Shown here: piece by piece, positions 1-11,010 of the stretch
Position numbering within the stretch: position 1 is the stretch's first letter
Layout of the letters: every line of letters begins with the position of its first letter
DNA from: Liolophura sinensis
Taxonomy: Eukaryota > Mollusca > Polyplacophora > Chitonida > Chitonidae
Direction of reading: 5' to 3'
Assembly: GCF_032854445.1 (NCBI RefSeq)
Contig: NC_088295.1
Coordinates: forward strand, 90,789,836 to 90,853,835
DNA length: 64,000 nt
Made by a program: the position numbers and the translations under genes
Notes under the pieces: generated by a model
Databases searched by the model: none
Told to the model about the DNA's origin: nothing
Seen by the model: only the letters and a program-made list of their open reading frames with translations

Positions 1-1083
1 TCTATATGTATATTCAACTGAAAACCACAATTGTGAAATTTTTTTTTTTAATACATGTGATAGTATTACAAGAGATCTGCCACTTATGGGGTATGGTCAA
101 CAAAGGAAAATCTTACATCCATAACTCCATACTCGCATCCCTGTGTTTTTATACACTCATTTGAAGTGATGAAATGTTCACTAAAAATTGTGTATGATAT
201 TAGTAAGGTAAACATATTCTTTCTTGTGTTCTTTGCTCACAACACCTTATTGGTTAGGGGTCTACGAACAGTTTCTCTGCACATCACACGTACATGTAGA
301 TCACACGTACATACAGACCTGCATGCTAGATTTCACTTACTCAACTTTTCTTTGGAAAGCTTCAGCGTGTCAAGAGCCTCTGTCCTTTCCCTTTGTCCCC
401 GTCCAAGTTTGAATGGTCATCGACATAAGCATTAGCATTCTCATAATGTTTGAAATATCTCAGTTCAAGTCTTTCTTCCAAGCATTGCTACCTTGACACA
501 ATCTGTAATGTAAAGAACAGTCCAACATTAGAGTAAATACTAGTTATTAAAAATACATGTTAATCAACACCAACAGATGGAGCGGGATGCTGAGTATAGT
601 GCTATACAATGAACCAATTCGGTCCATATCAGACAATGATATTGATACATTACATGTAAATGTATATGGTAGGGAATCACTAACCACATTGTTAACATCG
701 TTTCACGAAAATGAATACACTATACAGCCTAAGCGAAACCTGCATGCGAATACAATAGAACGGCAATTAATTCATAATTTTAACTAGACCCACATGTAGT
801 TTATTATGAGAACAAGTTTAACTTTTTCAAGATAGAAATAGCCCTATGTACATGTATTTGATTTCTTTCTTTTCCTTGTATTTATGTATAAAATAATATC
901 TAAAATTTACAAGTTGTAAGTAGTTGTACTGTAGCTGCATGTGGCAGTGTTTACATTTATGGGGGCTGCCATCTTGAATGGTGACATCACGGCACTGCTG
1001 AGCTCTGGTACAGGCTACTGCATGAGGCTAATGTACTCCAGACACTACAGCAATAGGAATGTCCCCCAAGTCCAAGAAGATCT
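1..1083. other. non-coding, nothing recognised
   Basis: AT-rich sequence with only short open frames (under 90 codons) that resemble no family I know. No splice-bounded exon, RNA gene or clear repeat is visible. Confidence 0.5.
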
Positions 1084-1400
1084 GTCTTACACCATTGAGT
1101 GAGTGCGTGCTTGGGGTTTAACGTCGTACTCAACAATTTTTCAGTCATATGACGACGAAGGAATCATTAGGGTGCATGTAGCCTACGTGTAATGTGCCTC
1201 CTTGTCGCAGGACGGATTTCCACCGCTCTTTTATTTAGTGCTGCTTCACTGAGACGACTTACCGAAGGCAAGTAAGTGGCCCAGCCCGAGCCATTATACT
1301 GATACGGGTCAACCAGTCGTTGCACTATCCCCTTCATGCTGAACGCCAAGCGAGGAAGTTACAACTTCCTCTTTTAAAGTCTTAGGTCTTACACCATTGA
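1084..1400 (+). mobile_element. 287-bp interspersed element with 15-bp target-site duplication
   Basis: The 15-mer GTCTTACACCATTGA occurs at 1084-1098 and again, unchanged, at 1386-1400, bracketing an insert at 1099-1385. Near its right end the insert has a perfect hairpin, AGGAAGTT-AC-AACTTCCT (1353-1370). A 15-bp duplication points to target-primed retrotransposition (SINE-like). The sequence looks to me like a family common in mollusc genomes, but I cannot name it. No A-rich tail is visible, so a DNA-type element is not excluded. Confidence 0.75.
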
Positions 1401-2544
1401 AAATCCCTGCCCAAAGGCACAGTAAAGTGACTAAGCATGACAATGTTAGTATGTGGAAATTACACTTGTACAGAAAACAAGAACTGCTGTAAATCCCTGT
1501 TTACTAAACTTTTTTAAGGTTTATAAACCTTTCACCAACTATTTGTATTGATGAGGAGCCTGAAGAAATGTCTATTTATTAAAAATCTAGTCATTATTCG
1601 AATACATTAACCAATGTACATATTTACTTTCTAAACAACCAGTTTTACAATAATCCATACAAAATTTCAATGAAACCTGATTAGACTAATCATATTCCAT
1701 GTTTGCCAACAAGTAAAGGTTTGCAAAACTTTAGCAAAGTATTAGCAAATGCAAAGTATCCTGAATGTTTGCCAAGTACTATAAAACAGGTCAGTAGCTT
1801 ATACACCCCCCCCCCCAAAAAAAAGCTAATTCATAGTGTCTAGTTTTTGATACTATAAAAAATTAATACCTTTTTTATTTTATTTTCTATGAATTACCAG
1901 GATAATTAAAGTCTTACCTGTTGATTTGAATTGATATAACTTGTAAAAGTGTCCTATAGCTTTCCATCAGATGTTGACAGTTCTGTGTGGTAAAAAGAGA
2001 GACAGAGGGCTACACTGGACATCACAGGATCTCATGTAGGTCACATGACACCAATTAAGTCCAAGTGCCATAATTAAACCAGTAAGCACCAATTAAGTAA
2101 ACCCATGAACTCCTAGAGGGTATGTTGGTAGAAGGGGTTTGGGTGTGTGTGTGTGTGGGGGGGGGGGGGCTCTGTCTCTTCATGTTACACCTCAAAATTT
2201 TTTTCCACGTCAAAATATTATTAAAGTTACGGTTCCAAAGTATTTTGGACAGTATATCTGTAGTTTATTAAAACTAACAGATATATCTGTAGGCCCTGAT
2301 GAAAGCATCTTCTGATTGGCTTGATGAATTTCATTAGTTTAGTTGTATCCATTTGCACTGTGTTACTCACCTATAATGGCAGTCTTACCCCAACCGGCTA
2401 ACAGCACACAAACCAGTACACTTTTCTGGCCTGAAATTCCACACTTGATCAAAACTGAAAGAATGTCTCCCACAGAAAGAGACTATACTGGTGTCCTATA
2501 TACATGTATTTAAACTGATATATCGTACATGGGAAGGACTTCAG
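1401..2544. other. non-coding with homopolymer runs
   Basis: No gene seen. Simple sequence includes a C11 run followed by A8 (1806-1824) and a (GT)n tract followed by G13 (2143-2169). Read or assembly errors are likely at these runs. Confidence 0.5.
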
Positions 2545-2672
2545 CAACCTGCGGATGGTCATGGGTTTCCCCCAGGCTCTGCACAGTTTCCTCCCACCAT
2601 AATGCTAGCCACCGTCATATAAGTGAAATATTCTTGAGTATGGCTTACAACACCAATCATATAAATATATAA
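2545..2672 (+). mobile_element. interspersed repeat fragment (copy 1, plus orientation)
   Basis: The segment running from the GGATGGTCATGGGTTTCC word through TATAAGTGAAATATTCTTG to an ACACCAAT-plus-AT-rich tail is matched, in reverse orientation, by 20956-21066. Two diverged copies in one window show a dispersed family. From memory, similar sequences are abundant in bivalves. The class (SINE or other) is not established here. Confidence 0.6.
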
Positions 2673-4340
2673 ACTGATTTATCTGATTTCATTGATCTAC
2701 CATGAACATAGAAATTAATTTAAGTAGTACTTTTTGCTTTTTTTTGTTTGTTTCTGATAAATCACACAAACTTAATGAACAATTATATACATGTAGGCAT
2801 AATGAATTTATGAAATGCATCATATGATGAATGAGTAAATTTGTTTATTTTCTTACCTTTTAATTTTATAGCTTGTGTAGGCTATACACTGTAGGTCTAC
2901 ATATACTTATTCCTTTAAGTTAAAACAATTTTTTCCTCCCATTTATACTTGTTATTTAGAATTTAAATATGCTTGCATATAGTATCAGTATATGGGTCCA
3001 ATATGGGCCCCATATACACAAACTTACTTGGGAGTTAACTGGGTTTACCCTTGTGGGTCCTTTATGGGCTGAATGTGGGAAAATGTTATCTTACCCATAA
3101 GGGACCAATATGAAATTTTAATGGGAAAATAAGTGAAATTTTGAAATGTTATCTTTTTAGCCATATGTTACTCATGTGGGATATACCTGGGCAAACCCAT
3201 GCCCAAATCACGCCCATATATCTGGGTTGTCAAATCCCTTGAATGCTGTGCATTCTGGAAGATTTGACTCTGTATCGGGTTACACAACAAACATCCCTAC
3301 TGCAGTGTTTAACCCTTGTACAAACCACCATTTCACTATCCATGATTCTAAGTGAATATCATTATTATATCTACCATAATCACCTTCAGATTTATTACAT
3401 GAATTCATCAAGACTTATCAACTGGAAATATGACAATATGAAAATTTTACCTTTTGAGTAAAAGCAATTGGTAGTTTATGTGTTTTGCTTTAATTGAATT
3501 ATGTCATGAAAAAGTAATGCAACCTGAAAACATCACTGTATGAGAACAGTGATACATGTACAATATCAATGAGCTGGGCGTCATTTTGAAGAAGGCAGTC
3601 AAAATTCAAGCATTAGTGTTTAAAATACTGTAGCTTATATTTCAAGATTTTAAAAATATGTTGGTACAAAATAAGCATTTATATTTATAACAAATATAGA
3701 CATTTGTAAAATACTTTCAGGTATGTAAAGACCTTCCATATATCACAGCACTGGGATCAACGCATAGACGTGGATTTGCAAGAGAAGTTCTTAATTAATC
3801 TACAATACGATGTTCATATTTACAACAACAACAAAAAAATACATATACCCTGCATACATTATACAGTTTGTCCCGAAAAAAAAATATTAGCATTCACTAA
3901 TTCACATTAGCATTTACAGACTGACTCTTCATCACACATCAAAAAGGACAGCTTAATAACCAATATTAATCTAAACATGTAAGTATAATATCAGAACCGG
4001 TAAACTTGTCATATTATATGAGCACAATTTCAAATTTGCATAAATAACACAAGGCATGTCTACAAAACACGGTTGTGCATGCAGTCTACATCAAAAAGAC
4101 ACTAAAAGCCACCGTTATATGTATATAAAGTAACGATTATATCTTAAAACTGTGTACAATTGTCTACATTGGCCATTGGCATCATTTAACATCAACTTAC
4201 CAGATCAATTTGTGCAAATTAGTTCAGCCCAACATACGCGCCATGTGTACATGAAAATAACTAATGGATGCCAACCAGTTAAAAAAATAAAAAAAAGAGA
4301 TCACAATACAGTGCAAAGAATTGAAACTTTGAAGCCAGTT
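2673..4340. other. intergenic, 3' flank of the OTU gene
   Basis: No coding exon recognised. It should contain the 3' UTR of the minus-strand OTU gene, but I see no unambiguous AATAAA on the minus strand close to the stop codon. The part from 2988 to 3235 is rich in ATGGGCCCAT-like words and may be an old repeat. Confidence 0.4.
2988..3017. repeat. inverted repeat, possible repeat terminus
   Basis: GTATATGGG at 2988-2996 and its reverse complement CCCATATAC at 3009-3017 can form a 9-bp stem. Related GGGCAAACCC and CCCATATAT words follow to about 3235. Confidence 0.35.
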
Positions 4341-5624
4341 TTACTCCCCTGGTCTCTTTGTCCTATCTAACCTATCATCAGACTCGCTAAGGGCATATAG
4401 CGATGCAGAGCTGCTCTCCTTCGTCACGCCCACAGTCTGTGTGTCTCCTGACAGCTCAGGGGGAGGTAATGAACAGTTACAGGAGCCATTCAGGGGAGTC
4501 ACTGTGTCATAGTGATTACCATTTGTGTGACACACTGTGATGTAACACTGTGGACAAGATGTGGTGATGTTGTTGGAATGAGGAAAACAAGGAGAGAAAT
4601 GAAGCCAGCTGTACTGATTGCCAGTATGATCTGGAGAGAAAACATAAATGTCCCGTTGAAGAAGCGTGGATGCTGCATATATTTCTGCAGTTGTTGCCCA
4701 CACTGCAAACTGACGCATCTCCTCCACATGATCAGCAAATGACTGAGTGCATGTGTCTGTAAACTGTTCAAACTCCGCCCTGTGTCCTGCCATAAGGTCA
4801 ACTATTGTCTGACGTAGTTCGTAGTGACAGTCCTCTGACCCGTAGATTTCTTTACTCAGAGCACGAAAAAAACAGTTTCCGTCCCCTTGCACATAGTCCA
4901 GCTGTCTGCCTTCTTCCTTAAAGATTGCTGTTAGAGAACCATAAGCTTCATACGATGGGGGACTAGTTGGTTTTCTTCTGTGAGATGGTGGAGTACACGT
5001 GCATGTAGAAGTACTGACATCTGGCTTGTCCTTACTAGAGTGTGAGGCTATCACTGTATCTTTACCTGAATGACCCTTCTTTTTCCAAGCAGTTGAAGAT
5101 GCCTTATTGTTTACTGTCTGCTTTGCGCCTCCCACAAGTGGAGAAGTGACCATTTGCTCTCCCCTAACTGGCATCTGAGGTCGCGGAGGTGCTTCGTCAT
5201 TTTCTCTCGCTGACGACCTTACGACTGACGGCGACTTAGAACTCGAAGCCCCAGTTCCCATTCTCCCGTTCCCAGAGTCCGACTGTCCACTATACGAAGA
5301 CGAGGTGGTCGCTCCACCACGAAAGCGCCACACGCCAGCGGGTGACAACACAGTTGCGAAGCTTTCCTCCCGTTCTACTGCGGACAGATTCAAGCGCAGG
5401 CATGGGTGAGCACACACTCGATGGAAAGTCGTCTGTCTACCTCTCCGTTTCCTTGACAGGCTGCTGTTGTTGTTCACATTCAGGTAAAACGTGTCACAGT
5501 CCACGTTAATTGCACGATCTTCATCACAAGTTTCACAATCACATGCGTTGTTGTTGTAAACACTCTTGTCAAAAAACCAGTCAATAGGAATGGTATAGCA
5601 CGACGGAAAACCGCTCACCAGCAT
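4341..5624 (-). CDS. OTU-domain cysteine protease (deubiquitinase), single exon
   Basis: The 427-residue product ends in an OTU fold at about residues 232-377. The catalytic loop is GDGNCFFRAL with D248 and C251, and the general-base His is H371 in GNHYD, so the triad looks intact. OTU proteases cleave ubiquitin chains, usually in the cytosol or nucleus; substrate and linkage cannot be read from sequence. The N-terminal half has a Cys/Asp cluster (27-43), a basic RKRRGR patch (58-63) and a long Ser/Thr/Gly/Lys-rich, probably disordered stretch (about 104-225). The start is the first Met after an in-frame TGA 23 codons upstream, and no splicing is needed. A TATA box lies 83-91 bp upstream of the ATG. 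The domain recalls OTUD-type enzymes and OTU genes amplified in invertebrates; I cannot assign an orthologue. A transposon origin is possible, but no other transposon domain is nearby. Confidence 0.9.
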   Translation of the reverse strand: MLVSGFPSCYTIPIDWFFDKSVYNNNACDCETCDEDRAINVDCDTFYLNVNNNSSLSRKRRGRQTTFHRVCAHPCLRLNLSAVEREESFATVLSPAGVWRFRGGATTSSSYSGQSDSGNGRMGTGASSSKSPSVVRSSARENDEAPPRPQMPVRGEQMVTSPLVGGAKQTVNNKASSTAWKKKGHSGKDTVIASHSSKDKPDVSTSTCTCTPPSHRRKPTSPPSYEAYGSLTAIFKEEGRQLDYVQGDGNCFFRALSKEIYGSEDCHYELRQTIVDLMAGHRAEFEQFTDTCTQSFADHVEEMRQFAVWATTAEIYAASTLLQRDIYVFSPDHTGNQYSWLHFSPCFPHSNNITTSCPQCYITVCHTNGNHYDTVTPLNGSCNCSLPPPELSGDTQTVGVTKESSSASLYALSESDDRLDRTKRPGE

Positions 5625-5706
5625 CTTGAAAATAGAACTGTGTCCAGCGTGTTTGATCCCAGAAGCTTTCTGAACCAGAGTTATGATTCATACTCAGCCT
5701 CCGGGA

Positions 5707-5715
5707 TTTTATATA
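5707..5715 (-). promoter_or_regulatory. TATA box of the OTU gene
   Basis: Minus-strand TATATAAAA lies 83-91 bp upstream of the ATG at 5624. Transcription would be expected to start near 5680, giving a 5' UTR of roughly 55 bp. No intron is needed between promoter and start codon. Confidence 0.6.
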
Positions 5716-5748
5716 CGCTGACAAAACACGCAATCAAACTGTGTCACC

Positions 5749-5756
5749 TTCCAGAA
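5749..5756. promoter_or_regulatory. heat-shock-element-like pair
   Basis: TTCCAGAA fits the inverted TTCnnGAA pair of a heat-shock factor site and lies about 35 bp upstream of the TATA box. It has two units only, so it may be chance. Confidence 0.3.
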
Positions 5757-5775
5757 GGATCGAGCAACCTCACTG

Positions 5776-5783
5776 TCACGTGA
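5776..5783. promoter_or_regulatory. palindromic E-box TCACGTGA
   Basis: TCACGTGA contains the CACGTG core (5777-5782) bound by bHLH-ZIP factors of the USF/TFE/MYC type. It is about 60 bp upstream of the TATA box of the OTU gene. Confidence 0.35.
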
Positions 5784-5906
5784 TGACAACAATGCCGTTT
5801 CTAGCAGCAATGGAGTTATCTCCCTTCCCCGATGCCTTCATCACACTGGAATGATATTTAAGAAATAATGTTCCTGCTATAGGTGTCTCGCAGCAGTATG
5901 ACAAAC

Positions 5907-6719
5907 CGTTTTATATTTTGATCCAAATTTTTTCGTATGTTAAAATAATTTAAAATATCTTGAATTCATAAAAATTTAAGATATCAGAGAAAGAATTAAA
6001 GACATCAAGAACAGAAATAAAGATAAAAATAAATGTAGTCTTTTTCTTGATATCTTCAAATCATTTCCAGATATCACGAATTCATGTCAAATATCGCAGT
6101 TTCAATTCATGATATCACGAATTCATTTCAAGATATCATTAAATATGGTGGACGAAAGAACATAAAGGTCTTTTATGCTATTAAAGTTTAAGTTTCAGTT
6201 ATATTTTCATAACTTATACGTTGTTTGGCAGCGTGGTGCTGACAGTTTGGAAGTATAAGAAAATTAAACTGGGAAGTACAGAAAATCTGTAAAAATGAAC
6301 TCTTAAGTCACAAGGCATAAAGATTATCAAAAAAGTTTCTAGGGATCTACTACAGTTCACGGACATGCATGTTTCGCCCAATACTCCAGATGAGTGAAAT
6401 GCCGACAACCTCGACTTCATCGTACACTCGCTGCGCAATGAAGTCTGGGATAGGTTTAATGATATCAGGAATTGAATTCAAGATATCAAGAATTGAATAC
6501 AAATTACCATTAATTAAATTAATGATATCTTATCATTATGATCTTATCATAAAATAATTATCATCTCTCGAATTCCACATGTCAAGAAATAGTTAGTATT
6601 CCTGATATCTTGAAATGAATAGATGATATCATCAATCCATTTTATGACACCATTAAATGAATTAAAAATATCTTAAATTGTTTTAACTCATCAAACAGTT
6701 TGGATTAAAAAGTAAAACG
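5907..6719. mobile_element. foldback-type element with long terminal inverted repeats
   Basis: The left arm begins CGTTTTA at 5907, and the reverse complement of the right arm ending at 6719 begins CGTTTTA too. The match continues imperfectly through ATCCAAA, GTTAAAA and AATTTAA. The inner ends also pair: GATATCATTAAA at the end of the left arm (about 6148) and its complement near 6459. Both arms are packed with GATATC/GAATTC-type words. The arms are about 240-260 bp around a 300-bp AT-rich core without a transposase. No clear target-site duplication was found. Confidence 0.6.
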
Positions 6720-6730
6720 TCTTGCCATAC

Positions 6731-6857
6731 ACCCGTTCCACAAAGCCCACGTAACGTTACGTGCGCGTATCTTGCATAGCGACCTATAACATCGTAGGTA
6801 TTGCGTCGCCATGGTAGTTACATAGACATAGCGCTACGTGCGTTGTGTGAAACGGGG
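6731..6857. mobile_element. MITE-like element, ~22-bp imperfect TIRs
   Basis: The left end ACCCGTTCCACAAAGCCC pairs with the right end (GTGTGAAACGGGG) with about four mismatches over 22 bp, including a shared CACGTA. It is about 127 bp long and non-coding. It sits 11 bp beyond the foldback element, so the two insertions are nested or adjacent. Confidence 0.6.
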
Positions 6858-9386
6858 CTTAGGGGTTTGACATCTATTCACTGGCATGCCAACATTACAA
6901 ACATTCATTTCAGGGGAGACAAGTGATGAATGTGAAACGCGTAAAATTCCTTCCCGCCCGTATCAAGACGATCCAAAGTTGTGGACTCATTTGTCTTTTC
7001 CTTTTGAAGTCATAATTAGCGGTGTACATGTACTCATAAAACATATATGTAGTACACACGCACTACAACGTTGTAGAAGAAAACGAGGCGTTCTACTGTA
7101 TTTTGGACCGCCTGTGTAGCTTTTCCTCGAGTCTCCCAATCTCAAAACACACGTATACTGTAGCATTGCCTCCCCTGAAATGTGTTAGCAGTGTGATGTG
7201 TCGATTTCCACGTGATCAAATTAATTTTTCATCTTGTGGGAAACAGTGAGACTGGCACGTGCCTGTTAAATGGCGTGGTATTGGTAGGGTGATATTAAAA
7301 AGTCATGTGGCATTATCGTATATATTTTATCGTATATCGTATTTATTTTGGCACCAAATAATTTAAATTACATCATTTACAAAAATGTCAATTAGCCAAT
7401 TTTGAGGTTATATCCTATTAAAGGCACTAGCAATGCAACTTTGTAATTATAATTTTGCAGATTTTAATACAGGCTTTAAACTTCAGGACATCTGAAGTCA
7501 CATTATCTAAGAGCATATTCAACAATGTTACTATCATTTATGAAGTAGCCGGGCACGTGGTACTGCCAGGTTTTTGTGACCGCCCAAATAATAATTTGAT
7601 GGCTTAGTGATGTTTTGAATAAACTGGTCTTGTCAAATGTTATGTCAGGGAATGGTATTGTTGTGAACAAAATGGTGTGAACAAAAATCAACAAAAGTTA
7701 TGTAGCAAACACAGGCATAAACGTTTAGGGGAAATTGGTAGGTCGTATTAATATGGTGCCGATCTTAATTGGACAAGAGCAGCCGACAGGAAACTGCCAA
7801 GGCCTTGGCCTTATTCAGCTAAAACTTGAACTGTAAGCCATTGCCAAAAGCTGAAAAGATTGGACTATCTACGTACCTGTACATGTACTCAGAGGCCCGA
7901 AAAAGAACATCTGAATGAAAGCAAACAAAAATGAAGTACCGGTATGGTTGTCAGTTGACAAACGATACACGCACCGATGACTGCAGTGTATATACATGTC
8001 CGAACTTAACGTTAATCTTTTTCTTAGAATTGTTTATAACTGAATAAAATACATATATACATTCAAATGTTCTAAGGTCGGCTTCATCGACGACATTTGC
8101 TATCAGCAACATCACAGACTTTGTAAAATATATATAATGATGCTGTAATAGCTCGCTTTACTTGAATGGATAGACATTAAACCTGTGGTCTTAAATAATT
8201 ATAGTACACACGTTATAATAGCTATAGCCACTAAAGTGATCACTGCGTGTTGCAAAGACATTTAAAAAACAGACGACCGCGCTCTTTTCCTTCAGCCCTA
8301 TAAACATAATCTGCGCTAACCACATGCAGTTTAACTTTTTAACTCAATGTTATTAACAGATTGGAAGATTATAAAATCAGGGCTTCGCAAATTTTTTGTT
8401 AAGGATTTATAATGACATAGAAGTGGGTGAGAAGATGCGTTATAAGGGGCATGCACAGTACACCAGTATACTTTCACAGTCACGTAAATATTAAAATCTA
8501 TATATTCATACAAACGTGACCTTGTAAACATCACGAATTGAGGTCTGTGGTACATTAATCATACCAAGTTTGACAGATTACGAGAATGTAGGAAAAAGCG
8601 TAACCTTATTTGGTTACATAGAGAATGTAAATCTGCATGGTACATCGGCACGTAGGCGTACAGTGAATAGCTGAAGTGTAGCTGAATAGCTACTGGAGTC
8701 CATTTACGGATTGATATAGGACGAAAAACAAACATTTGATATGTCCATGTGTCTTTTCACAGGATGACTGGTCACGTTCACATTGTTTCCTTTGAATGAT
8801 GCCTATAACTAAAAATATTCATCTTGGTAAAATAAAGACTCTCCAGTTTATGATTAAATTAAAATGCTTAAAAACCAATTATAATACATTTTTGCGAATA
8901 TGTGCTTCGTGATCCAATCTCGGGCAACGTACTTTGGAGAGAAGATGGTGCCACAATTTGTACAGCGTAATGAATACTCCCCGGAAATACGTCTACGAAC
9001 CTGAAGAGGCGCCGAGCCAAAGTTCCGCTTTCTGAGACGAGTAAATCTATGCGTCGAAACAGACATTCGCATACCAGCCAATATCAACCAGTAAGGACGT
9101 TCCAATCGCAAGGCAAATCCACCCCCCCTCTCCGCCAAAAAAAAAGAGGTATAGGCTAACTCAAACAACCAAAGAAGCAGGGAAGTATGTAAAGTGTGAA
9201 AACAGGACGGAATCGTACCAAGATAAGCAGTCAACAGTTTTCCATGATGTTAGAAAGACGTAAGCTATGTTCTGGGCGACTGAGTGAAATCAGTATTCAA
9301 ATCGTGTACAATGCTTGAATATCAGTTGTCGATAGCAACATATGTATACGCTTTGATTGCAACTGTTCATATATCCAACGTAGCGA
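6858..9386. other. intergenic, nothing recognised
   Basis: No gene supported. A 13-bp inverted pair, CATTTCAGGGGAG at 6906-6918 and its complement at 7170-7182, may mark another small element. A 126-codon minus-strand frame at 8854-9234 has no recognisable domain. Confidence 0.4.
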
Positions 9387-9440
9387 TCTAATTCAACAAG
9401 TTGAATTAGATGAACGAGCGGTCCTAACACCTGGGTGTTT
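9387..9440. repeat. two consecutive perfect hairpins
   Basis: TCTAATTCAAC-AA-GTTGAATTAGA (9387-9410) has an 11-bp perfect stem. Fifteen bases later AACACC-TG-GGTGTT (9426-9439) forms a second one. No T-run follows and no function is evident. Confidence 0.5.
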
Positions 9441-10549
9441 AGCGGCGAATTTATTTATTGCCATCACATAAAAATAAACGGATCAGGACATGGTGACTCA
9501 TAGTTCACCAGCAGAAATTTGTTTTATGCAGAAATTCTGGTATGATACTGTCTAGGCCTACTAAAGACTACAACATAGGCAGTCAAACTGGAGGAGCAAC
9601 CACTGTGTAATTGTAGACAAATGGTCACCCCTGATTCTGAAATGTCTCTTGTCATTTGCATTTTACCTGTTAGGGTTTTGTATGTAAATGCCTAAATATT
9701 AGCAACTTACCTCCCCCTAGCATTATGGCTCTGGCAAAATTACGTAAAACAAATACAGTGATGTTAGTTGCAGTTTATTAGATTATACACCGGCGTAGAT
9801 TTACCCAAACCTCTAGACCAAAGGAAACTGGACGCAATCTGTCATGTTGCTCCAGATGCCAGATAGATTACACAGCAATCAATATGTACGCGTGTTTATC
9901 AGCTTGATGGATGTATTTTCCGATATTAAGTTAAAAACTCTTGCTGCTTGTTTTGTGAAAATATTTAGATCAATTGAAATCTTTCATTCATTCCAATATC
10001 TGAATTCATTATTTAGATTCCTGAGTAGTCACCTTAATGTGACAAAACTCCATACTGTTCAGGGTGATATAAATGCGCAACTACACCTTCCACTATTATC
10101 ACGAAAGCATGCACTTGCTCTTTTCATAGTGCACTAATACTGCATACTATGGGTATCATGAGCTTCTCCTGCATGGGGTAATAATGATTGCTGCATGGAG
10201 ACTATTATGATATATTATTACAAAGGGCTCATGCAGCTCCGGAAATCATACTGGTTTTCGCTATATACTGGTATAGACCATAAATATCCCTTCACGAATG
10301 ATCGAGGTGGCGTGCTCGAACCGAGCAACATTACCTCCGACATTTGTTAAGTATCTGGACAGGTGATGTATAGCCTTCGCGCACTGAACTCATAATAAAT
10401 AAACCACAGCACTGAAAAACATACAATGTACATAGAATTTCATGTAAGAGGGCAGGGTCCGTTATAGTACTAAAAATATGGTCATCGTTTAAGATATCCA
10501 ACATATATACCCGAGTAATTTTATGGCTTACAATTAATTCATTTTTTAT
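9441..10549. other. intergenic, nothing recognised
   Basis: Short open frames only (longest 97 codons, no family). No repeat or RNA gene seen. Confidence 0.4.
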
Positions 10550-10853
10550 TTTATTTTATTGTGATTTAACGCTATACTAAAGAATGTTTCATTTTTACGT
10601 TTGCCGTCGGTTTTACGGATGGAGGAAATCTAAGAGCCAGGATAAACCACCGAGTAGATCTAATTACCGACAAACTCCCGCTTGTGACATCCACCATATG
10701 GGTGGAAGACAAATGTTCTTCAACGACCGTGCCAAAGGCCACAGGTGCCACCCAGCCCTTACCAACAGTGAGAGCAAGGGAATCTACAAATCCCCAATTC
10801 TAGGCCAGTTTCGAACTTCGTGCGGTTCGTGCGGCCTGGGGACTGATCAGTAA
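10550..10853 (+). mobile_element. possible interspersed repeat
   Basis: The stretch GTGATTTAACGCTATACTA... followed by GGATGGAGGAAATC and ATAAACCACCGAG resembles a mollusc repeat family as I remember it. Its AAACCACC words also recur in the 40-bp array at 22.9 kb. No second clear copy or target-site duplication is present, so this is a weak call. Confidence 0.35.
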
Positions 10854-10859
10854 GCACCA

Positions 10860-11004
10860 GAGGCCACTTTCACAAAGATGTCGTACTTGTATGATATCGC
10901 ACATATAGGACAACGGTACATTAACAGTGACGTACAAAATATCGTACGACAAATGTAAGGCCTACGATAAATAAATGTCTTACGCCGCTTTGTGAAAGTG
11001 GCCC
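10860..11004. mobile_element. MITE with 16-bp perfect TIRs
   Basis: GGCCACTTTCACAAAG at 10862-10877 is the exact reverse complement of 10988-11003. GCACCA occurs immediately outside both ends (10854-10859 and 11005-11010), fitting a target-site duplication. The interior is short and non-coding. Confidence 0.7.
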
Positions 11005-11010
11005 GCACCA

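Noticed and set aside
8854..9234. 126-codon minus-strand frame with a CTNC motif
   Set aside because: A single Cys pair and hydrophobic N-terminus are not enough for a zinc-binding or membrane protein call; no start or splice support.
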